Notes: generated by a model from the letters alone, not told the origin. 64,000 nt of DNA from an uncultured Bacteroidales bacterium (GCA_900315175.1 OMYA01000006.1:19599-83598), one strand, 5' to 3'; positions 26,046 to 35,617 are shown, numbered from the stretch's first letter. Numbers and translations are program-made.

Positions 26046-27020
26046 ATGACAACTCTCGACGACATAAAATTAACCGTTTCCAAAGAGCTCGCACAGTTCG
26101 AGGATTTTTACAAAGACGCGCTGCATTCCGATAATTATTTATTGGACAGGATAGGTCGTTATACCTTGAAACACAAGGGCAAACAGATGCGTCCTCTGTT
26201 TGTCTTCCTCGCTGCGAGATGCTTTGGCGACATCACCGAGAGCTCTTTCAGAGCCGCAACTTTTATCGAGCTTCTGCATTCAGCCACGCTCATTCACGAT
26301 GACGTCGTCGACGATGCAGCCGAACGCCGCGGTTTCGCCTCTATAAACGCCCTCTACAAAAATAAAATTGCCGTTCTCGCCGGCGACTACCTCCTCTCAA
26401 AAGGCATGATGATTGCCCTCGAAAACCGTGATTATCAGCTGCTAGACATGATTTCGGAAACGGTGAGAAACATGAGCGAAGGCGAGATTTTCCAACTCGA
26501 GAAAGCCAAAAATTTCGATATCTCTGAAAATGATTATTACGAAATCATCGAGAAAAAAACCGCCTCGCTGATTGCCTCCTGCTGTGCTATCGGCGCCGCT
26601 TCCGCTGGTGCTGCTCCAGAACATGTCGAAGCACTGAAAAAATTCGGTGCCAACGCTGGCATTGCTTTCCAGATCCGCGACGATATATTTGATTATCAAC
26701 CATTTAACCATTCCGGCAAGGGCTATGGCAACGACATTCGCGAGCATAAGATGACATTGCCGCTCATACATCTCCTGAAGGAGAGCACCCCTATCGAAAG
26801 AACCTTGATACTCACCAAAATCCGCCTTTCAGGAAAGAAAAGAAACACCATCAACGACATTATAAACAAAGTTAACGACAAAAACAGCCTGCAATACTGC
26901 GAAGACAAAATGAATTTCTTCATCCAACAGGCTGAAAATCAATTAGATATCATAAAGGACTGCGAAGCAAAAAATGCTTTGAGAAACCTTTTGTATTACT
27001 GCATAAAACGAGAAAAATGA
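26046..27020 (+). CDS. ispB: Polyprenyl diphosphate synthase
   Basis: Trans-prenyltransferase that lengthens FPP with IPP units, most likely for the menaquinone side chain. The first Asp-rich motif DDVVDD is at 85-90 with the RRG just after, and the second, RDDIFD, is near 211-216. GKQMRP (45-50) is the IPP-binding region. 324 residues is usual for long-chain synthases; small residues before the first Asp motif leave product length undecided. The start lies 13 bp after a consensus promoter. Its stop overlaps the ATG of the next gene (ATGA), suggesting coupled translation. Confidence 0.93.
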   Translation: MTTLDDIKLTVSKELAQFEDFYKDALHSDNYLLDRIGRYTLKHKGKQMRPLFVFLAARCFGDITESSFRAATFIELLHSATLIHDDVVDDAAERRGFASINALYKNKIAVLAGDYLLSKGMMIALENRDYQLLDMISETVRNMSEGEIFQLEKAKNFDISENDYYEIIEKKTASLIASCCAIGAASAGAAPEHVEALKKFGANAGIAFQIRDDIFDYQPFNHSGKGYGNDIREHKMTLPLIHLLKESTPIERTLILTKIRLSGKKRNTINDIINKVNDKNSLQYCEDKMNFFIQQAENQLDIIKDCEAKNALRNLLYYCIKREK

Positions 27021-27724
27021 AAAGTACCGTCATTTCAACCGACCATAGGGAGCGGAGAAATCTCCGACATATTATCAAGCGTTTATTTGTCGACGTAAGA
27101 TTTTGGGCGTTATCGTTTTTGCTGTTTATTTGTGCCACCGCTAACTCCCAGGCGTTTTTCGGCGGTCTCGCCCTCGGCGGCGTCACCTCGCAAGTTGAAG
27201 GAGACGACCGCGCAGGATGGGACAAAATCGGGTTCACCGCTGGTGCCTTCGTCGGACTGCCCATGAATAACACTTTTTCAGCCTTGATGGAGTTGAAATA
27301 TGTCCAAAAAGGCTCACATTCCGATGCCGATAATTTTGTCCCGGGCGATCCGTATTCCCTGAAACTGGATTATGTCGAGCTGCCAATACTGATCTCAGCT
27401 AACCTCAGCGCTTTGAATATAAATGGAAGACCTTGCAAATGGCTGGCACTCGAGCTTGGAGCAAGCCTCGATGTTCTTGTCAGACATAAAGAAAGTGTCA
27501 ACGGAGCATCCGACGGCATCTACAACTATTGGAACCGCCTTTCATGCAGCGGTATCGCCGGAGTGAAAATAACTTTAAAAGAGAAGTATTCGCTGGCGTT
27601 TCGCACGGAATTCTCAATAACGTCAGTGTATAAAGGAAACCTCAGCAATGAAAACTGCGTGCGTTTTGGACGACACGGAGCCTTCAATGATGTGCTTGAG
27701 CTCGTCGCCTATTACCGCTTCTAA
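27017..27724 (+). CDS. Outer-membrane beta-barrel protein with repeat-derived N-terminus
   Basis: 235 residues. After a 25-residue basic leader comes a signal-peptide core (WALSFLLFICATANSQ, about 29-44), then a small barrel with alternating strands (FSALMELKYVQKG, YVELPILISANL, YSLAFRTEFSI) and a terminal ELVAYYRF strand. This is like PorT/OmpA-type small barrels of Bacteroidota. The first ~17 codons are made by a dispersed palindrome (27028-27068), giving STVISTDHRERRNLR. The only ATG overlaps the ispB stop, and no ATG, GTG or TTG lies between the repeat and the signal core. So either the repeat is translated as an unusually long n-region, or a non-standard start is used. Confidence 0.75.
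   Translation: MKSTVISTDHRERRNLRHIIKRLFVDVRFWALSFLLFICATANSQAFFGGLALGGVTSQVEGDDRAGWDKIGFTAGAFVGLPMNNTFSALMELKYVQKGSHSDADNFVPGDPYSLKLDYVELPILISANLSALNINGRPCKWLALELGASLDVLVRHKESVNGASDGIYNYWNRLSCSGIAGVKITLKEKYSLAFRTEFSITSVYKGNLSNENCVRFGRHGAFNDVLELVAYYRF
27028..27068. repeat. TTTC...GAAATGAC dispersed repeat, copy 3, inside a gene
   Basis: cgtcatttcaaccgacca followed by tagggagcggagaaatctcc, i.e. the family in inverted orientation, in frame at the 5' end of the barrel gene. Confidence 0.75.
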
Positions 27725-27755
27725 CTTTGTATACGGACTGCCAGGTGATTATAAT

Positions 27756-28814
27756 TCACAACTGTCTGTCAATGGAATCTTTATGAATTATCTCGAAAAT
27801 CTCCTTCACCGACTCCCCATTTAAGCCAAGATTCACACCTCTATTAATATGATGTTCAAGAATTTGCTTCCAGCGCCCCATTTGAAGCACTGTCAATTTA
27901 TGTTGTTTTTTGAAATCACCGATTTTTTCTGAAATATTCATTCGTTTCGCGATGAGGTTCAGCATTTCGTCATCGATATCGTCGATTTCCTTACGGAGGT
28001 TTTGTAAAACCATCTCATCTGCATCGATTATTTTCTTTCTGAGCACCAATCCGCTAAAAGCTTTTTTCAGGCTATCGGGGGTTATCTGTTGTTTTGCATC
28101 AGTCAAAGCATGACTCGGGTCGTTATGTGTCTCTATCATGAAGCCTAAAGTGCCCAGGTCGAGGGCTTTTTGTGCCACTTCCTGCAACAATTCGCGGCAG
28201 CCGCATATATGGCTGACATCAGTAATTATTGGCACATCGGGACGCAGACGCAGCAACTCAATCGGGATTTCCCATAGTGGTGCGTTGCGGTACGACGTTT
28301 CTTCTATTGACGAAAAACCGCGATGGATGGCACCGATATTTCTCAGCCCGGCGCCTTCGAGCCGTTCGATAGCACCAAGCCACAGTTTCACATCGGGAGC
28401 AATGGGATTCTTTACAAACACAGGGACATCGCAGCCTTTGAGGCATTCGGCAAGTTCCTGGACAGAGAATGGATTCACTACAGTTCTCGCGCCTATCCAC
28501 AAAACGTCGGTGTCATATTTCAAGGCAAGTTCAACATGTTCAGGCACTGCGACCTCGGTCATCGTCAAAAAACCATAGCGCTGTTTGGCTTCTTGCATCC
28601 ACCGAAGTCCCACTTCTCCTATTCCTTCAAAGGCTTCAGGTCGGGTGCGGGGCTTCCATATGCCACCTCTAAGCACCTTGACTCTGTCGATTTTACTCAG
28701 ACCTTCCGCCGTCGCAAGCAGCTGCTCGCGGCTCTCCACACTGCACGGTCCACTGATGACCAGCAAATCATTAGGATTCAGAAACCACTCTCTTATGTCA
28801 TAGATCTCGCCCAT
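27756..28814 (-). CDS. Bifunctional DAHP synthase / chorismate mutase
   Basis: Joins two shikimate-pathway activities: condensation of PEP and erythrose 4-phosphate to DAHP, and chorismate to prephenate. The N-terminal domain (1-260) is the short DAHP synthase type: ISGPCSVESREQ (about 19-30), KVLRGGIWKPRT, GARTVVNPFSVQ, VFVKNPIAPDVKLW, IHRGFSS, ITDVSHICG and IETHNDPSHALTD. The C-terminal domain (about 263-352) is an all-helical AroQ chorismate mutase (LRKEIDDIDDEMLNLIAKRM). This fusion is common in Bacteroidota. The ORF is open for 96 more codons upstream, but those overlap asnS in antisense; the ATG at 28814 lies 15 bp after a consensus promoter. Confidence 0.94.
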   Translation of the reverse strand: MGEIYDIREWFLNPNDLLVISGPCSVESREQLLATAEGLSKIDRVKVLRGGIWKPRTRPEAFEGIGEVGLRWMQEAKQRYGFLTMTEVAVPEHVELALKYDTDVLWIGARTVVNPFSVQELAECLKGCDVPVFVKNPIAPDVKLWLGAIERLEGAGLRNIGAIHRGFSSIEETSYRNAPLWEIPIELLRLRPDVPIITDVSHICGCRELLQEVAQKALDLGTLGFMIETHNDPSHALTDAKQQITPDSLKKAFSGLVLRKKIIDADEMVLQNLRKEIDDIDDEMLNLIAKRMNISEKIGDFKKQHKLTVLQMGRWKQILEHHINRGVNLGLNGESVKEIFEIIHKDSIDRQL

Positions 28815-28829
28815 CTCACATATTTTTTG

Positions 28830-28837
28830 CAAATATA
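28830..28837 (-). promoter_or_regulatory. Promoter -7 element of the DAHP synthase gene
   Basis: TATATTTG on the minus strand, exact TAnnTTTG match, 15 bp before the ATG at 28814. Confidence 0.6.
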
Positions 28838-28869
28838 AAAATAATATATGATATTCAGCAAAAATTTGT

Positions 28870-28877
28870 AATTTTGT
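28870..28877 (+). promoter_or_regulatory. Promoter -7 element of asnS
   Basis: TAATTTTG, exact match, 27 bp before the GTG start; divergent from the element at 28830. Confidence 0.6.
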
Positions 28878-28904
28878 AGTTTGAAATTTTAAAAAATAAA
28901 AATC

Positions 28905-30344
28905 GTGAAACGTACAGAAATTAAAGCTGCTCTCGCAATGCAAGAGCTTGATAATGAGATAAATGTGAAAGGCTGGGTGCGCAACAAACGCGGCAGCAAA
29001 AACGTCGCCTTCATCGCTTTGAACGATGGCTCGACCATCAACAACCTGCAATTGGTCATCGATTTGGAGAAGATTCCGGAGGAAAACCTCGCCCTCATGC
29101 ATGCCGGCGCATCGGTTTCTGCTATCGGAAAACTCGTGAAATCAGCAGGAAGCGGACAAAACGTGGAGCTTTCAGTAAGTTCTATCGAGCTGCTCGGCCC
29201 GGCAAACCCTGACTTCTACCCGCTTCAGCCTAAAAAACACTCATTGGAGTTCCTGCGCGACATAGCTCATCTGCGTTTCCGTACAAACACCTTCGGAGCG
29301 GTGTTCCGCATCCGTCACGCTATGGTGTTCGCCATTCATAACTTCTTCAACAGCAAGGGATTCTACAATATTCACACCCCGCTTATCACAGCATCCGACG
29401 CTGAAGGCGCAGGCGAAATGTTCCAGGTGACAACCCTCGACCTCAATAACCTGCCAAGAACAGAAGAAGGCAAAATCGACTACAGCCAGGATTTCTTCGG
29501 AAAATCAACCAACCTCACCGTTTCAGGCCAGCTCGAAGGCGAACTCGCAGCAACAGCATTGTCGAAAATTTATACCTTCGGTCCTACTTTCCGCGCCGAA
29601 AACTCAAATACCACCCGTCACCTCGCAGAGTTCTGGATGATCGAACCAGAAATGGCTTTCTACGACATCCACGACAATATGGAACTCGCCGAAGAGATGC
29701 TTAAGTATCTGATTCAGTACGCATTAGACAACTGCATGGACGACCTCCTCTTCCTCAGCAAACGCCTCCAGGAAGAAGAAAAAAACAAGAAAGAAGAAGA
29801 AAAATCAATGGAACTCATCGAGAAACTGCACTTCGTTCTCGAACACCCATTCCAAGTTTTGACATATACCGAGGCCATCGACATCCTCAAAAACTGCAAC
29901 TATAACAAAAAAGGCAAGTTCCAGTATCCTATCACAGGCTGGGGCATCGACCTGCAGTCTGAACATGAACGCTACCTCGTCGAGAAACACTTCAAGAAAC
30001 CTGTGATTTTGACCGACTACCCGATGGAAATCAAGGCTTTCTACATGAAACAGAACGAAGACGGCAAGACCGTCCGCGCTATGGACGTCCTCTTCCCTGG
30101 CATCGGCGAAATCATCGGCGGCTCAGAACGTGAGACCGACATGGAGAAACTGCTCAAACGTATGCACGAAGTAGGCATCCCAGAAGAATCAATGAACTGG
30201 TACCTCGACTCACGCCGCTTCGGCTCAGTGCCTCACTCAGGCTACGGTCTCGGCTTCGAACGCCTGCTGCTCTTCGTCACCGGCATGAGCAACATCCGCG
30301 ACGTCATACCGTTCCCTCGTACACCTAAGAACTGCCTGTACTAG
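28905..30344 (+). CDS. asnS: Asparaginyl-tRNA synthetase
   Basis: Class IIb synthetase charging tRNA-Asn. The N-terminal OB-fold anticodon-binding domain (about 15-105; [22 protein letters not shown]) precedes the catalytic domain. Motif 2 is [21 protein letters not shown] (about 227-247) and motif 3 is [11 protein letters not shown] near 446-456. Asn- rather than Asp-type is supported by the insert region with [13 protein letters not shown] and by the ending PRTPKNCLY. 479 residues. The start is GTG; no ATG is in frame at the 5' end. rpoN follows after 9 bp. Confidence 0.95.
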   Translation: MKRTEIKAALAMQELDNEINVKGWVRNKRGSKNVAFIALNDGSTINNLQLVIDLEKIPEENLALMHAGASVSAIGKLVKSAGSGQNVELSVSSIELLGPANPDFYPLQPKKHSLEFLRDIAHLRFRTNTFGAVFRIRHAMVFAIHNFFNSKGFYNIHTPLITASDAEGAGEMFQVTTLDLNNLPRTEEGKIDYSQDFFGKSTNLTVSGQLEGELAATALSKIYTFGPTFRAENSNTTRHLAEFWMIEPEMAFYDIHDNMELAEEMLKYLIQYALDNCMDDLLFLSKRLQEEEKNKKEEEKSMELIEKLHFVLEHPFQVLTYTEAIDILKNCNYNKKGKFQYPITGWGIDLQSEHERYLVEKHFKKPVILTDYPMEIKAFYMKQNEDGKTVRAMDVLFPGIGEIIGGSERETDMEKLLKRMHEVGIPEESMNWYLDSRRFGSVPHSGYGLGFERLLLFVTGMSNIRDVIPFPRTPKNCLY

Positions 30345-30353
30345 TTTTAAATT

Positions 30354-31853
30354 ATGGGCTCGCAGAGACTTACTCAAACGCAAAAGCTGCTCCAGAAGCT
30401 GTCACCACAGCAGATTCTCATCATGAAACTGCTGCAGATCCCGACTATGGAGCTAAGCACCCGCATCAAAGAGGAAATCATGCAGAACCCCGCCCTCGAA
30501 GAAGGCGAAAACCCTGATTATGAGGACGATATCAACGGAGAAAGCATCAACGAAAACGACGATGTCGACACTTTCGACGACAATCAAAGCGACGACGACC
30601 ACTACGACCCACTCGACGACTTCGACGACTATCTGAAAGATGACGACGAGGACGATGCGGCATATAAATATGTCGCCAACAACAGCAGTCCCGACGACAA
30701 ACACTACGAAACCCCGATAACCAACGAGACATCGTTCCAAGACACACTCATGGAACAGCTCGGCTTCCGTAAACTCGACGAGAAGAAACGTAAAATCGGA
30801 GCATATATCATTGGCAACCTCGACGATGCCGGCTATCTGTCACGACCGATTACAGGCATCGCCGACGACCTGCTTTTCACCCAAAACCTCGATGTCACCG
30901 AAGACGAGGTGCGCGAAGTCCTGGAAATAATCCAAGATTTCGACCCTGCAGGTGTCGGAGCAGCAAACCTACAAGAATGCCTGCTCATCCAACTGCACCG
31001 GCTAAATCACGAAAACCCCAGTAACGACTGCGAAAACGCGATAAAAATCATAGAGGATTACTTCGAAGAGTTTACAAAAAAACACTACGACAAAATTGTC
31101 TCGCGCTCTAATATGTCAGAAGAAGACTTCAAAAAAGCCCTCGACATAGTCCTCACACTAAACCCGAAACCAGGCGGCTCAATGGGATCGGTCAGCCAAA
31201 ACAGCAACTACATCATCCCCGATTTCACCATAATCAACAACGACGGCGAACTCGAGCTCCAGCTTAACAACCGCAACACACCAGAACTGCATGTAAGCAA
31301 AGACTTCCTGAATATGCTGAAAGAGTATGCCGCAGGCAAAGACAGCCCCGACAAACGCGAAGCCGTAAGTTTCATAAAAAACAAAATCGACTCGGCAAAC
31401 TGGTTTATCGACGCCATCAAACAACGCCAGGATACACTTTATGTGACTATGAGAGCCATCATGGAATACCAGAAAGAGTTTTTCCTCACCGGCGATGAAG
31501 GCAAGCTCAAACCAATGATTCTCAAGGATATATCCGATATGGTCGGCCTCGATGTCTCAACAATCTCGCGCGTTGCCAACAGCAAATACGTTCAGACAGC
31601 ATACGGCACCTTCCAACTCAAATATTTCTTCAGCGAAGGCCTCCTTAATGATGAAGGCGAAGAAGTCTCAACCCGCGAAGTGAAGAAAATCGTCCGCGAA
31701 AGCGTTGAAAATGAAGACAAAGCCAACCCGTTAACCGATGATGAGTTGACGGCCATTCTAAAAGAAAAAGGCTATACCATAGCACGCCGTACCGTCGCAA
31801 AATACCGCGAACAACTGGGCATCCCCGTCGCCCGCCTCCGCAAAGTGATATGA
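30354..31853 (+). CDS. rpoN: RNA polymerase sigma-54 factor
   Basis: Alternative sigma factor needing AAA+ activators. Region I (about 1-50) is Gln/Leu-rich: TQTQKLLQKLSPQQILIMKLLQ. Region II (60-125) is very acidic with runs of Asp. Region III has the core-binding part and a helix-turn-helix (DISDMVGLDVSTISRVANSKY near 388-408). The RpoN box ARRTVAKYRE is at about 477-486 near the C-terminus. 499 residues. It lies 9 bp after asnS and overlaps the next gene by 4 bp (ATGA), so the three are probably one operon. No enhancer-binding activator gene is in the window. Confidence 0.96.
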   Translation: MGSQRLTQTQKLLQKLSPQQILIMKLLQIPTMELSTRIKEEIMQNPALEEGENPDYEDDINGESINENDDVDTFDDNQSDDDHYDPLDDFDDYLKDDDEDDAAYKYVANNSSPDDKHYETPITNETSFQDTLMEQLGFRKLDEKKRKIGAYIIGNLDDAGYLSRPITGIADDLLFTQNLDVTEDEVREVLEIIQDFDPAGVGAANLQECLLIQLHRLNHENPSNDCENAIKIIEDYFEEFTKKHYDKIVSRSNMSEEDFKKALDIVLTLNPKPGGSMGSVSQNSNYIIPDFTIINNDGELELQLNNRNTPELHVSKDFLNMLKEYAAGKDSPDKREAVSFIKNKIDSANWFIDAIKQRQDTLYVTMRAIMEYQKEFFLTGDEGKLKPMILKDISDMVGLDVSTISRVANSKYVQTAYGTFQLKYFFSEGLLNDEGEEVSTREVKKIVRESVENEDKANPLTDDELTAILKEKGYTIARRTVAKYREQLGIPVARLRKVI

Positions 31854-32452
31854 AAACAGCAAAAATCATATCCATATTAGGACACCCTATCTTCCATCCC
31901 ACATGGATGATGATAATCTTGTTGCTCTCGGGACTCACACGTTTCACCCCAGGCAACGATTTTACATTCCTAACCATCACATTGTCAATGACATGCATCG
32001 TGCCAGCCCTGATTATTGTGATGATGAAAAAATGGCATGTCATCGACTCGTTCGAGATGGAAGACCGCGACGACCGACTGGGGCCATTGTTCATTATGAT
32101 ATTGTTTCTTTACGCCACACTAAGGTTTTTCAGTAAGGTACAGCTATTATCAGTATTCAATTTCTATCTCACGACAGCCATTGTAGTGACTGTCTTGGCC
32201 TTCTTTATCACCTTTTTCTGGAAAATAAGCCTTCACACTCTAGGCTGGGGCTGCTTCTCAGCATGTCTATTCATTATGGCAACAGCATACATGCGCATGT
32301 ATCTGCCTTGTTTTATTGGGAGTATCATCATTTCTGGCATCGTCGCCTCAGCCCGATTGAAACTCAAATCCCACAGCAACGCCCAAATATTTTCAGGCTT
32401 CGCCATGGGATTCCTAACAGTTATTATAACCTACTTCGTTTCCTTGTTTTAA
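31850..32452 (+). CDS. PAP2-like integral membrane protein
   Basis: 200 residues with about six hydrophobic helices (19-37, 42-60, 80-95, 103-123, 130-150, 178-198). RLKLKSHSNAQIFSGFAMGF near 167-186 is like the last phosphatase motif block of PAP2-type proteins (H-x3-Q-x3-G), where the SH of KSHSNAQ would be the catalytic-like His. The first PAP2 motif (K-x6-RP) is not visible, so activity is uncertain. Overlap with rpoN by 4 bp. Its 3' end overlaps the convergent gene by 4 bp. Confidence 0.7.
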   Translation: MKTAKIISILGHPIFHPTWMMIILLLSGLTRFTPGNDFTFLTITLSMTCIVPALIIVMMKKWHVIDSFEMEDRDDRLGPLFIMILFLYATLRFFSKVQLLSVFNFYLTTAIVVTVLAFFITFFWKISLHTLGWGCFSACLFIMATAYMRMYLPCFIGSIIISGIVASARLKLKSHSNAQIFSGFAMGFLTVIITYFVSLF

Positions 32453-33114
32453 TAAGCTCTGATGCCAATACCGATTGAGAATGGCATAATCTGAGGGCCT
32501 CTGTCTTCTTTGAATGAACTGCGCACCTGATAACCCACATACAAGTTCACGCATCTGTAGCCGACTCTCGCAAACAACCCGTAAACAATGCTTTCCAACG
32601 CATTGACTTCGTTGTATCTTATCTCCCATTTATGACCGTCACCATAGACATCTCCAATAACTTTCGACTTGCTGCCCAACAGAAAACTGCCTTTTGCACC
32701 AAATGAAATCTTGAATTTGTCAGCAATACGGAAATTCAACTCAATCGGGATGTCAAAATAATTGATGTTTACTTTGCTTTTTTTCACCGCCTCGTTTGGC
32801 TCAAATGTTATTGTAGAATTGTAAGGCTCTGATAACCAAGCATTTTTCATGTAATAATTATGGCAAGACACACCAGCTCCGAGCGATACCGTGTGTTTCG
32901 ACTCGCCCATCGGCAAATTGTATGTGATATACGTGCCAAAACCCTGATTTATAGCACGCAAATCGAAATTTTCATACCTGTTGCCCGTGTTTATGTCGGT
33001 GTATAAATCAAAACCGATGGTAATCAGACCATTGGTGCGGTCTTTTATAAGCTGCGCATTCGCCATAAACGAAAGCAACATCAACACCATTAAAACCCCA
33101 AAACTCTTTCTCAT
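32449..33114 (-). CDS. Outer-membrane beta-barrel protein
   Basis: 221 residues starting with a signal peptide (MRKSFGVLMVLMLLSFMANA, 1-20). The mature part is a run of amphipathic strands, e.g. LITIGFDLYTDI, HTVSLGAGVSCHNYY, FDIPIELNFRIADKFKISFGAKG, RVGYRCVNLYVGYQVRSS, and the last strand PFSIGIGIRAY. This is the PorT/OMP_b-brl-like pattern; a specific function cannot be given. A tandem 8-mer array lies upstream of its start (33131-33178). Confidence 0.8.
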   Translation of the reverse strand: MRKSFGVLMVLMLLSFMANAQLIKDRTNGLITIGFDLYTDINTGNRYENFDLRAINQGFGTYITYNLPMGESKHTVSLGAGVSCHNYYMKNAWLSEPYNSTITFEPNEAVKKSKVNINYFDIPIELNFRIADKFKISFGAKGSFLLGSKSKVIGDVYGDGHKWEIRYNEVNALESIVYGLFARVGYRCVNLYVGYQVRSSFKEDRGPQIMPFSIGIGIRAY

Positions 33115-33130
33115 ATCTTTTATCTTTAAA

Positions 33131-33178
33131 CTATTAAGCTATTAAACTATTAAGCTATTAAACTAATAAACTGTAAAC
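33131..33178. repeat. Tandem 8-mer array (CTATTAAR)
   Basis: Units CTATTAAG, CTATTAAA, CTATTAAG, CTATTAAA, CTAATAAA, CTGTAAAC in a row. The array starts 2 bp from the stop codon of the minus-strand gene at 33181. Confidence 0.9.
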
Positions 33179-33180
33179 TT

Positions 33181-33639
33181 TTAAACACTTAAACCACCAA
33201 TCAACCTCTGTCTCTTATCCAGCAAACTATCCATCTCTTCGTCAGTCAGATCCGGATTTTTCAGCTGGGAGTCGATGGCATCAATGAGTGACTGGTAGTT
33301 CTCACCGGTTTGCAGCGATTCAAACGCTTTCTCCTTAATTTCCACGTCTTTAATATGGTCTTCCTTCACTTCGTCGATGTCGGCATCCTCGCCAAGTTGT
33401 TCCCTTAGCCTATTCGTCAGCATCGAAATGAACTGACGAGCCATCCCATTGTCCATCATGCCAAACATCTCAACCGAAAACTGATCCTTAATCGCATCAT
33501 ACTGAGTGAGATACGCCTTCAATTGCTCCATCTGGGCCTTATCCATGCCAGGCACGTCATCAAAAGGATATTTCTCCATCACCTTTTTGAAAAGCCTAAA
33601 AAGCTCGTCTATCTGTTTTTTTAAATCATCGTTTTCCAT
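33181..33639 (-). CDS. Acidic cytoplasmic protein, unknown
   Basis: 152 residues, mostly helical, rich in Asp, Glu, Lys and Met, without signal peptide or membrane segment. It begins MENDDLKKQIDELFRLFKKV. No cysteines. No family is recognised. It lies 11 bp after the SPOR gene on the same strand, so the two are likely co-transcribed. Confidence 0.7.
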   Translation of the reverse strand: MENDDLKKQIDELFRLFKKVMEKYPFDDVPGMDKAQMEQLKAYLTQYDAIKDQFSVEMFGMMDNGMARQFISMLTNRLREQLGEDADIDEVKEDHIKDVEIKEKAFESLQTGENYQSLIDAIDSQLKNPDLTDEEMDSLLDKRQRLIGGLSV

Positions 33640-33650
33640 AAGATATGATT

Positions 33651-34217
33651 TTATTCATCATAGAAAATGTCATCGTCAATCCCATTGATAGAATCATTGT
33701 ACATCAGACTGTCAAGCAACAGCGTATCAATGATATAAACATCCTCTTCCACAAACATTTTCTCTCTAAGTTCTTCTTTTTTAATGGTTTTCCAATCAAT
33801 GACATTTGAACAAAGTGCTATATACGGCAAATTAATTCTGTCGGCGGTCACGAAGGCGTTTTTATAACTTTTCTTCACCATCTGATACATGCGCTCCGCT
33901 TCCAGACGTGTGCGGAAATCTCCAATACGCAAGCGGTAATACGGCTGTCCGAATATCAGATATACCGGTACATCAGGATAATTTTTAGAGAATACCTGCT
34001 TCACACTGTCGGCATGACGCAGCGCATCGTTGCCAAGTTCCATAAAAATCTGCACTCTGAAGCCGTCAATAGTGCTGTCATTGACATGAATCTGACGCTG
34101 TTTCAATATCAAAGTGTCTATTTTGGTGCTTTGATTCAAAACCAAAACACCCTTCTGTGCGACACAACTTATTGATAATAAGCATGTTATGATAAAAAAC
34201 AAAAACTTCTTCTTCAA
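33651..34217 (-). CDS. Secreted SPOR-domain protein
   Basis: 188 residues with a signal peptide (KFLFFIITCLLSISCVAQ, about 4-21). Residues about 52-130 resemble a SPOR domain: GFRVQIFMELGNDALRHAD, YPDVPVYLIFGQPYYRLRIGDF, RLEAERMYQMVKKSYKNAF. SPOR domains bind glycan strands lacking stem peptides, so the protein may sit at division sites or in the periplasm. The C-terminal tail (145-188) is acidic. A Cys in the signal region (ISC) might act as a lipobox, but the spacing is not convincing. First gene of a two-gene unit. Confidence 0.82.
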   Translation of the reverse strand: MKKKFLFFIITCLLSISCVAQKGVLVLNQSTKIDTLILKQRQIHVNDSTIDGFRVQIFMELGNDALRHADSVKQVFSKNYPDVPVYLIFGQPYYRLRIGDFRTRLEAERMYQMVKKSYKNAFVTADRINLPYIALCSNVIDWKTIKKEELREKMFVEEDVYIIDTLLLDSLMYNDSINGIDDDIFYDE

Positions 34218-34275
34218 AACACAAAATTTTTTGTAAAATTACGCAAAACTTTTCAAATTAGTATGCGATTTTTTG

Positions 34276-34283
34276 TAATTTTG
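34276..34283 (+). promoter_or_regulatory. Promoter -7 element of ruvB
   Basis: TAATTTTG, exact match, 16 bp before the ATG. Confidence 0.65.
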
Positions 34284-34299
34284 TGAATAATTTTTAGAT

Positions 34300-35322
34300 A
34301 TGAATGAAAATCTCGACGCATACGGCACTTCGATGAGCAAGGCTGAGAAAGAAATTGAGCAGGTTTTAAGGCCTGACGCTTTCGCCAGTTTTGCGGGACA
34401 GGAGCAGGTTGTGGCAAATCTCAGGGTATTTGTGCAGGCGGCTGCCCAGCGCGGCGAGTCGTTGGACCATGTGTTGCTACACGGCCCTCCTGGACTGGGC
34501 AAGACCACTTTATCGCACATCATCGCCAATGAGCTCGGCGTGAATATGAAGATGACCTCCGGTCCGGTACTCGACAAACCCGGGAACCTCGCCGGATTGC
34601 TCACAAGCCTCGAGAAAAACGACGTGCTGTTTATCGACGAGATACACCGATTGAGCCCTGTAGTGGAAGAGTATCTCTACTCTGCCATGGAGGATTTTCG
34701 CATCGACATCATGATTGAGACTGGTCCTAACGCCCGCAGCGTGCAGATACAGCTCAACCCGTTCACTTTAATCGGCGCCACGACACGCTCAGGACTGCTT
34801 ACAGCACCACTGCGCTCGCGTTTCGGCATCAATATGCGCCTCGAATACTACGATTCAAAAACACTATCCAACATCATAAAGCGCTCAGCGTCAATACTTA
34901 GAGTCCCTATTGATGACGAAGCCGCCTTCGAAATCGCCAGACGTAGCCGCGGCACCCCTCGTATCGCCAACTTACTGCTGCGCCGCGTCCGTGACTTCGC
35001 ACAAATCAAAGGCGACGGCAGAATCACCATCGACATCGCAAAAATTGGCCTGAAAGCCCTCAACGTCGACCAACACGGCCTCGACGACATGGACAACCGC
35101 ATCCTGCTTACTATCATCGAAAAATTCAAAGGCGGGCCTGTAGGCGTCAACACCATAGCCACAGCAGTCGGCGAAGAAGCAGGCACCATCGAAGAGGTCT
35201 GCGAACCATTCCTCATCCAGGAAGGCTATCTCATGCGCACACCTCGAGGACGTGTCGCCACCGACCTCGCCCACAAACACCTCGGACTATTCAAAGGCGC
35301 CGACCAAGGATCTTTATTTTAG
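34300..35322 (+). CDS. ruvB: Holliday junction DNA helicase RuvB
   Basis: AAA+ motor of RuvAB branch migration. The Walker [13 protein letters not shown] is near residues 64-75, Walker [11 protein letters not shown] near 108-117, and the sensor region [19 protein letters not shown] near 157-175. The C-terminal winged helix ends [16 protein letters not shown] near 319-334. 340 residues is typical. ruvA is at 3.6 kb. A block of short repeats starts directly at the stop codon. Confidence 0.98.
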   Translation: MNENLDAYGTSMSKAEKEIEQVLRPDAFASFAGQEQVVANLRVFVQAAAQRGESLDHVLLHGPPGLGKTTLSHIIANELGVNMKMTSGPVLDKPGNLAGLLTSLEKNDVLFIDEIHRLSPVVEEYLYSAMEDFRIDIMIETGPNARSVQIQLNPFTLIGATTRSGLLTAPLRSRFGINMRLEYYDSKTLSNIIKRSASILRVPIDDEAAFEIARRSRGTPRIANLLLRRVRDFAQIKGDGRITIDIAKIGLKALNVDQHGLDDMDNRILLTIIEKFKGGPVGVNTIATAVGEEAGTIEEVCEPFLIQEGYLMRTPRGRVATDLAHKHLGLFKGADQGSLF

Positions 35323-35323
35323 G

Positions 35324-35450
35324 ATGTCCTTCGGACAGAAATCTTAAAACTATTCTTCCAAGGGTTTTCTTTTTTTGAATGTCCTTCGGACAGAAATCTA
35401 AAAAAAATCTTAAAACAAAATCTTAAAAGAAAATCTTAAAAGAAATTTTG
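35324..35450. repeat. Repeat cluster behind ruvB
   Basis: atgtccttcggacagaaatct occurs at 35324-35344 and 35379-35399, 55 bp apart; each holds a TGTCC-TTC-GGACA hairpin. Then three 13-mer copies of aaaatcttaaaar follow (35404-35442). The first copy starts 1-2 bp past the ruvB stop. Confidence 0.85.
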
Positions 35451-35552
35451 AGGAAGAATTCTAAGGAAAATTTTTATTAGATTTTTAATTAAATTTTTTT
35501 AAGATTTTGAGCCGTCAGGCGACCCCCCAAAAACATCAGGCCTCATAAAAAA

Positions 35553-35583
35553 GAAACAGCTTCCTGGGGAGGGAAGCCGTTTC
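35553..35583. terminator. Hairpin, probable terminator of the YitT gene
   Basis: gaaacagcttcc and gggaagccgtttc form a long stem with one mismatch around TGGGGA; it lies 35 bp past the minus-strand stop at 35618. On the minus strand an A/T-rich stretch follows. Confidence 0.6.
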
Positions 35584-35617
35584 CAAATTAACCATTTAAA
35601 ACTTAATCCTATGAAAA

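Noticed and set aside
28815..29102. 96-codon N-terminal extension of the DAHP synthase ORF
   Set aside because: Antisense to asnS, contains the gene's promoter, and has no family similarity; the enzyme starts at 28814.
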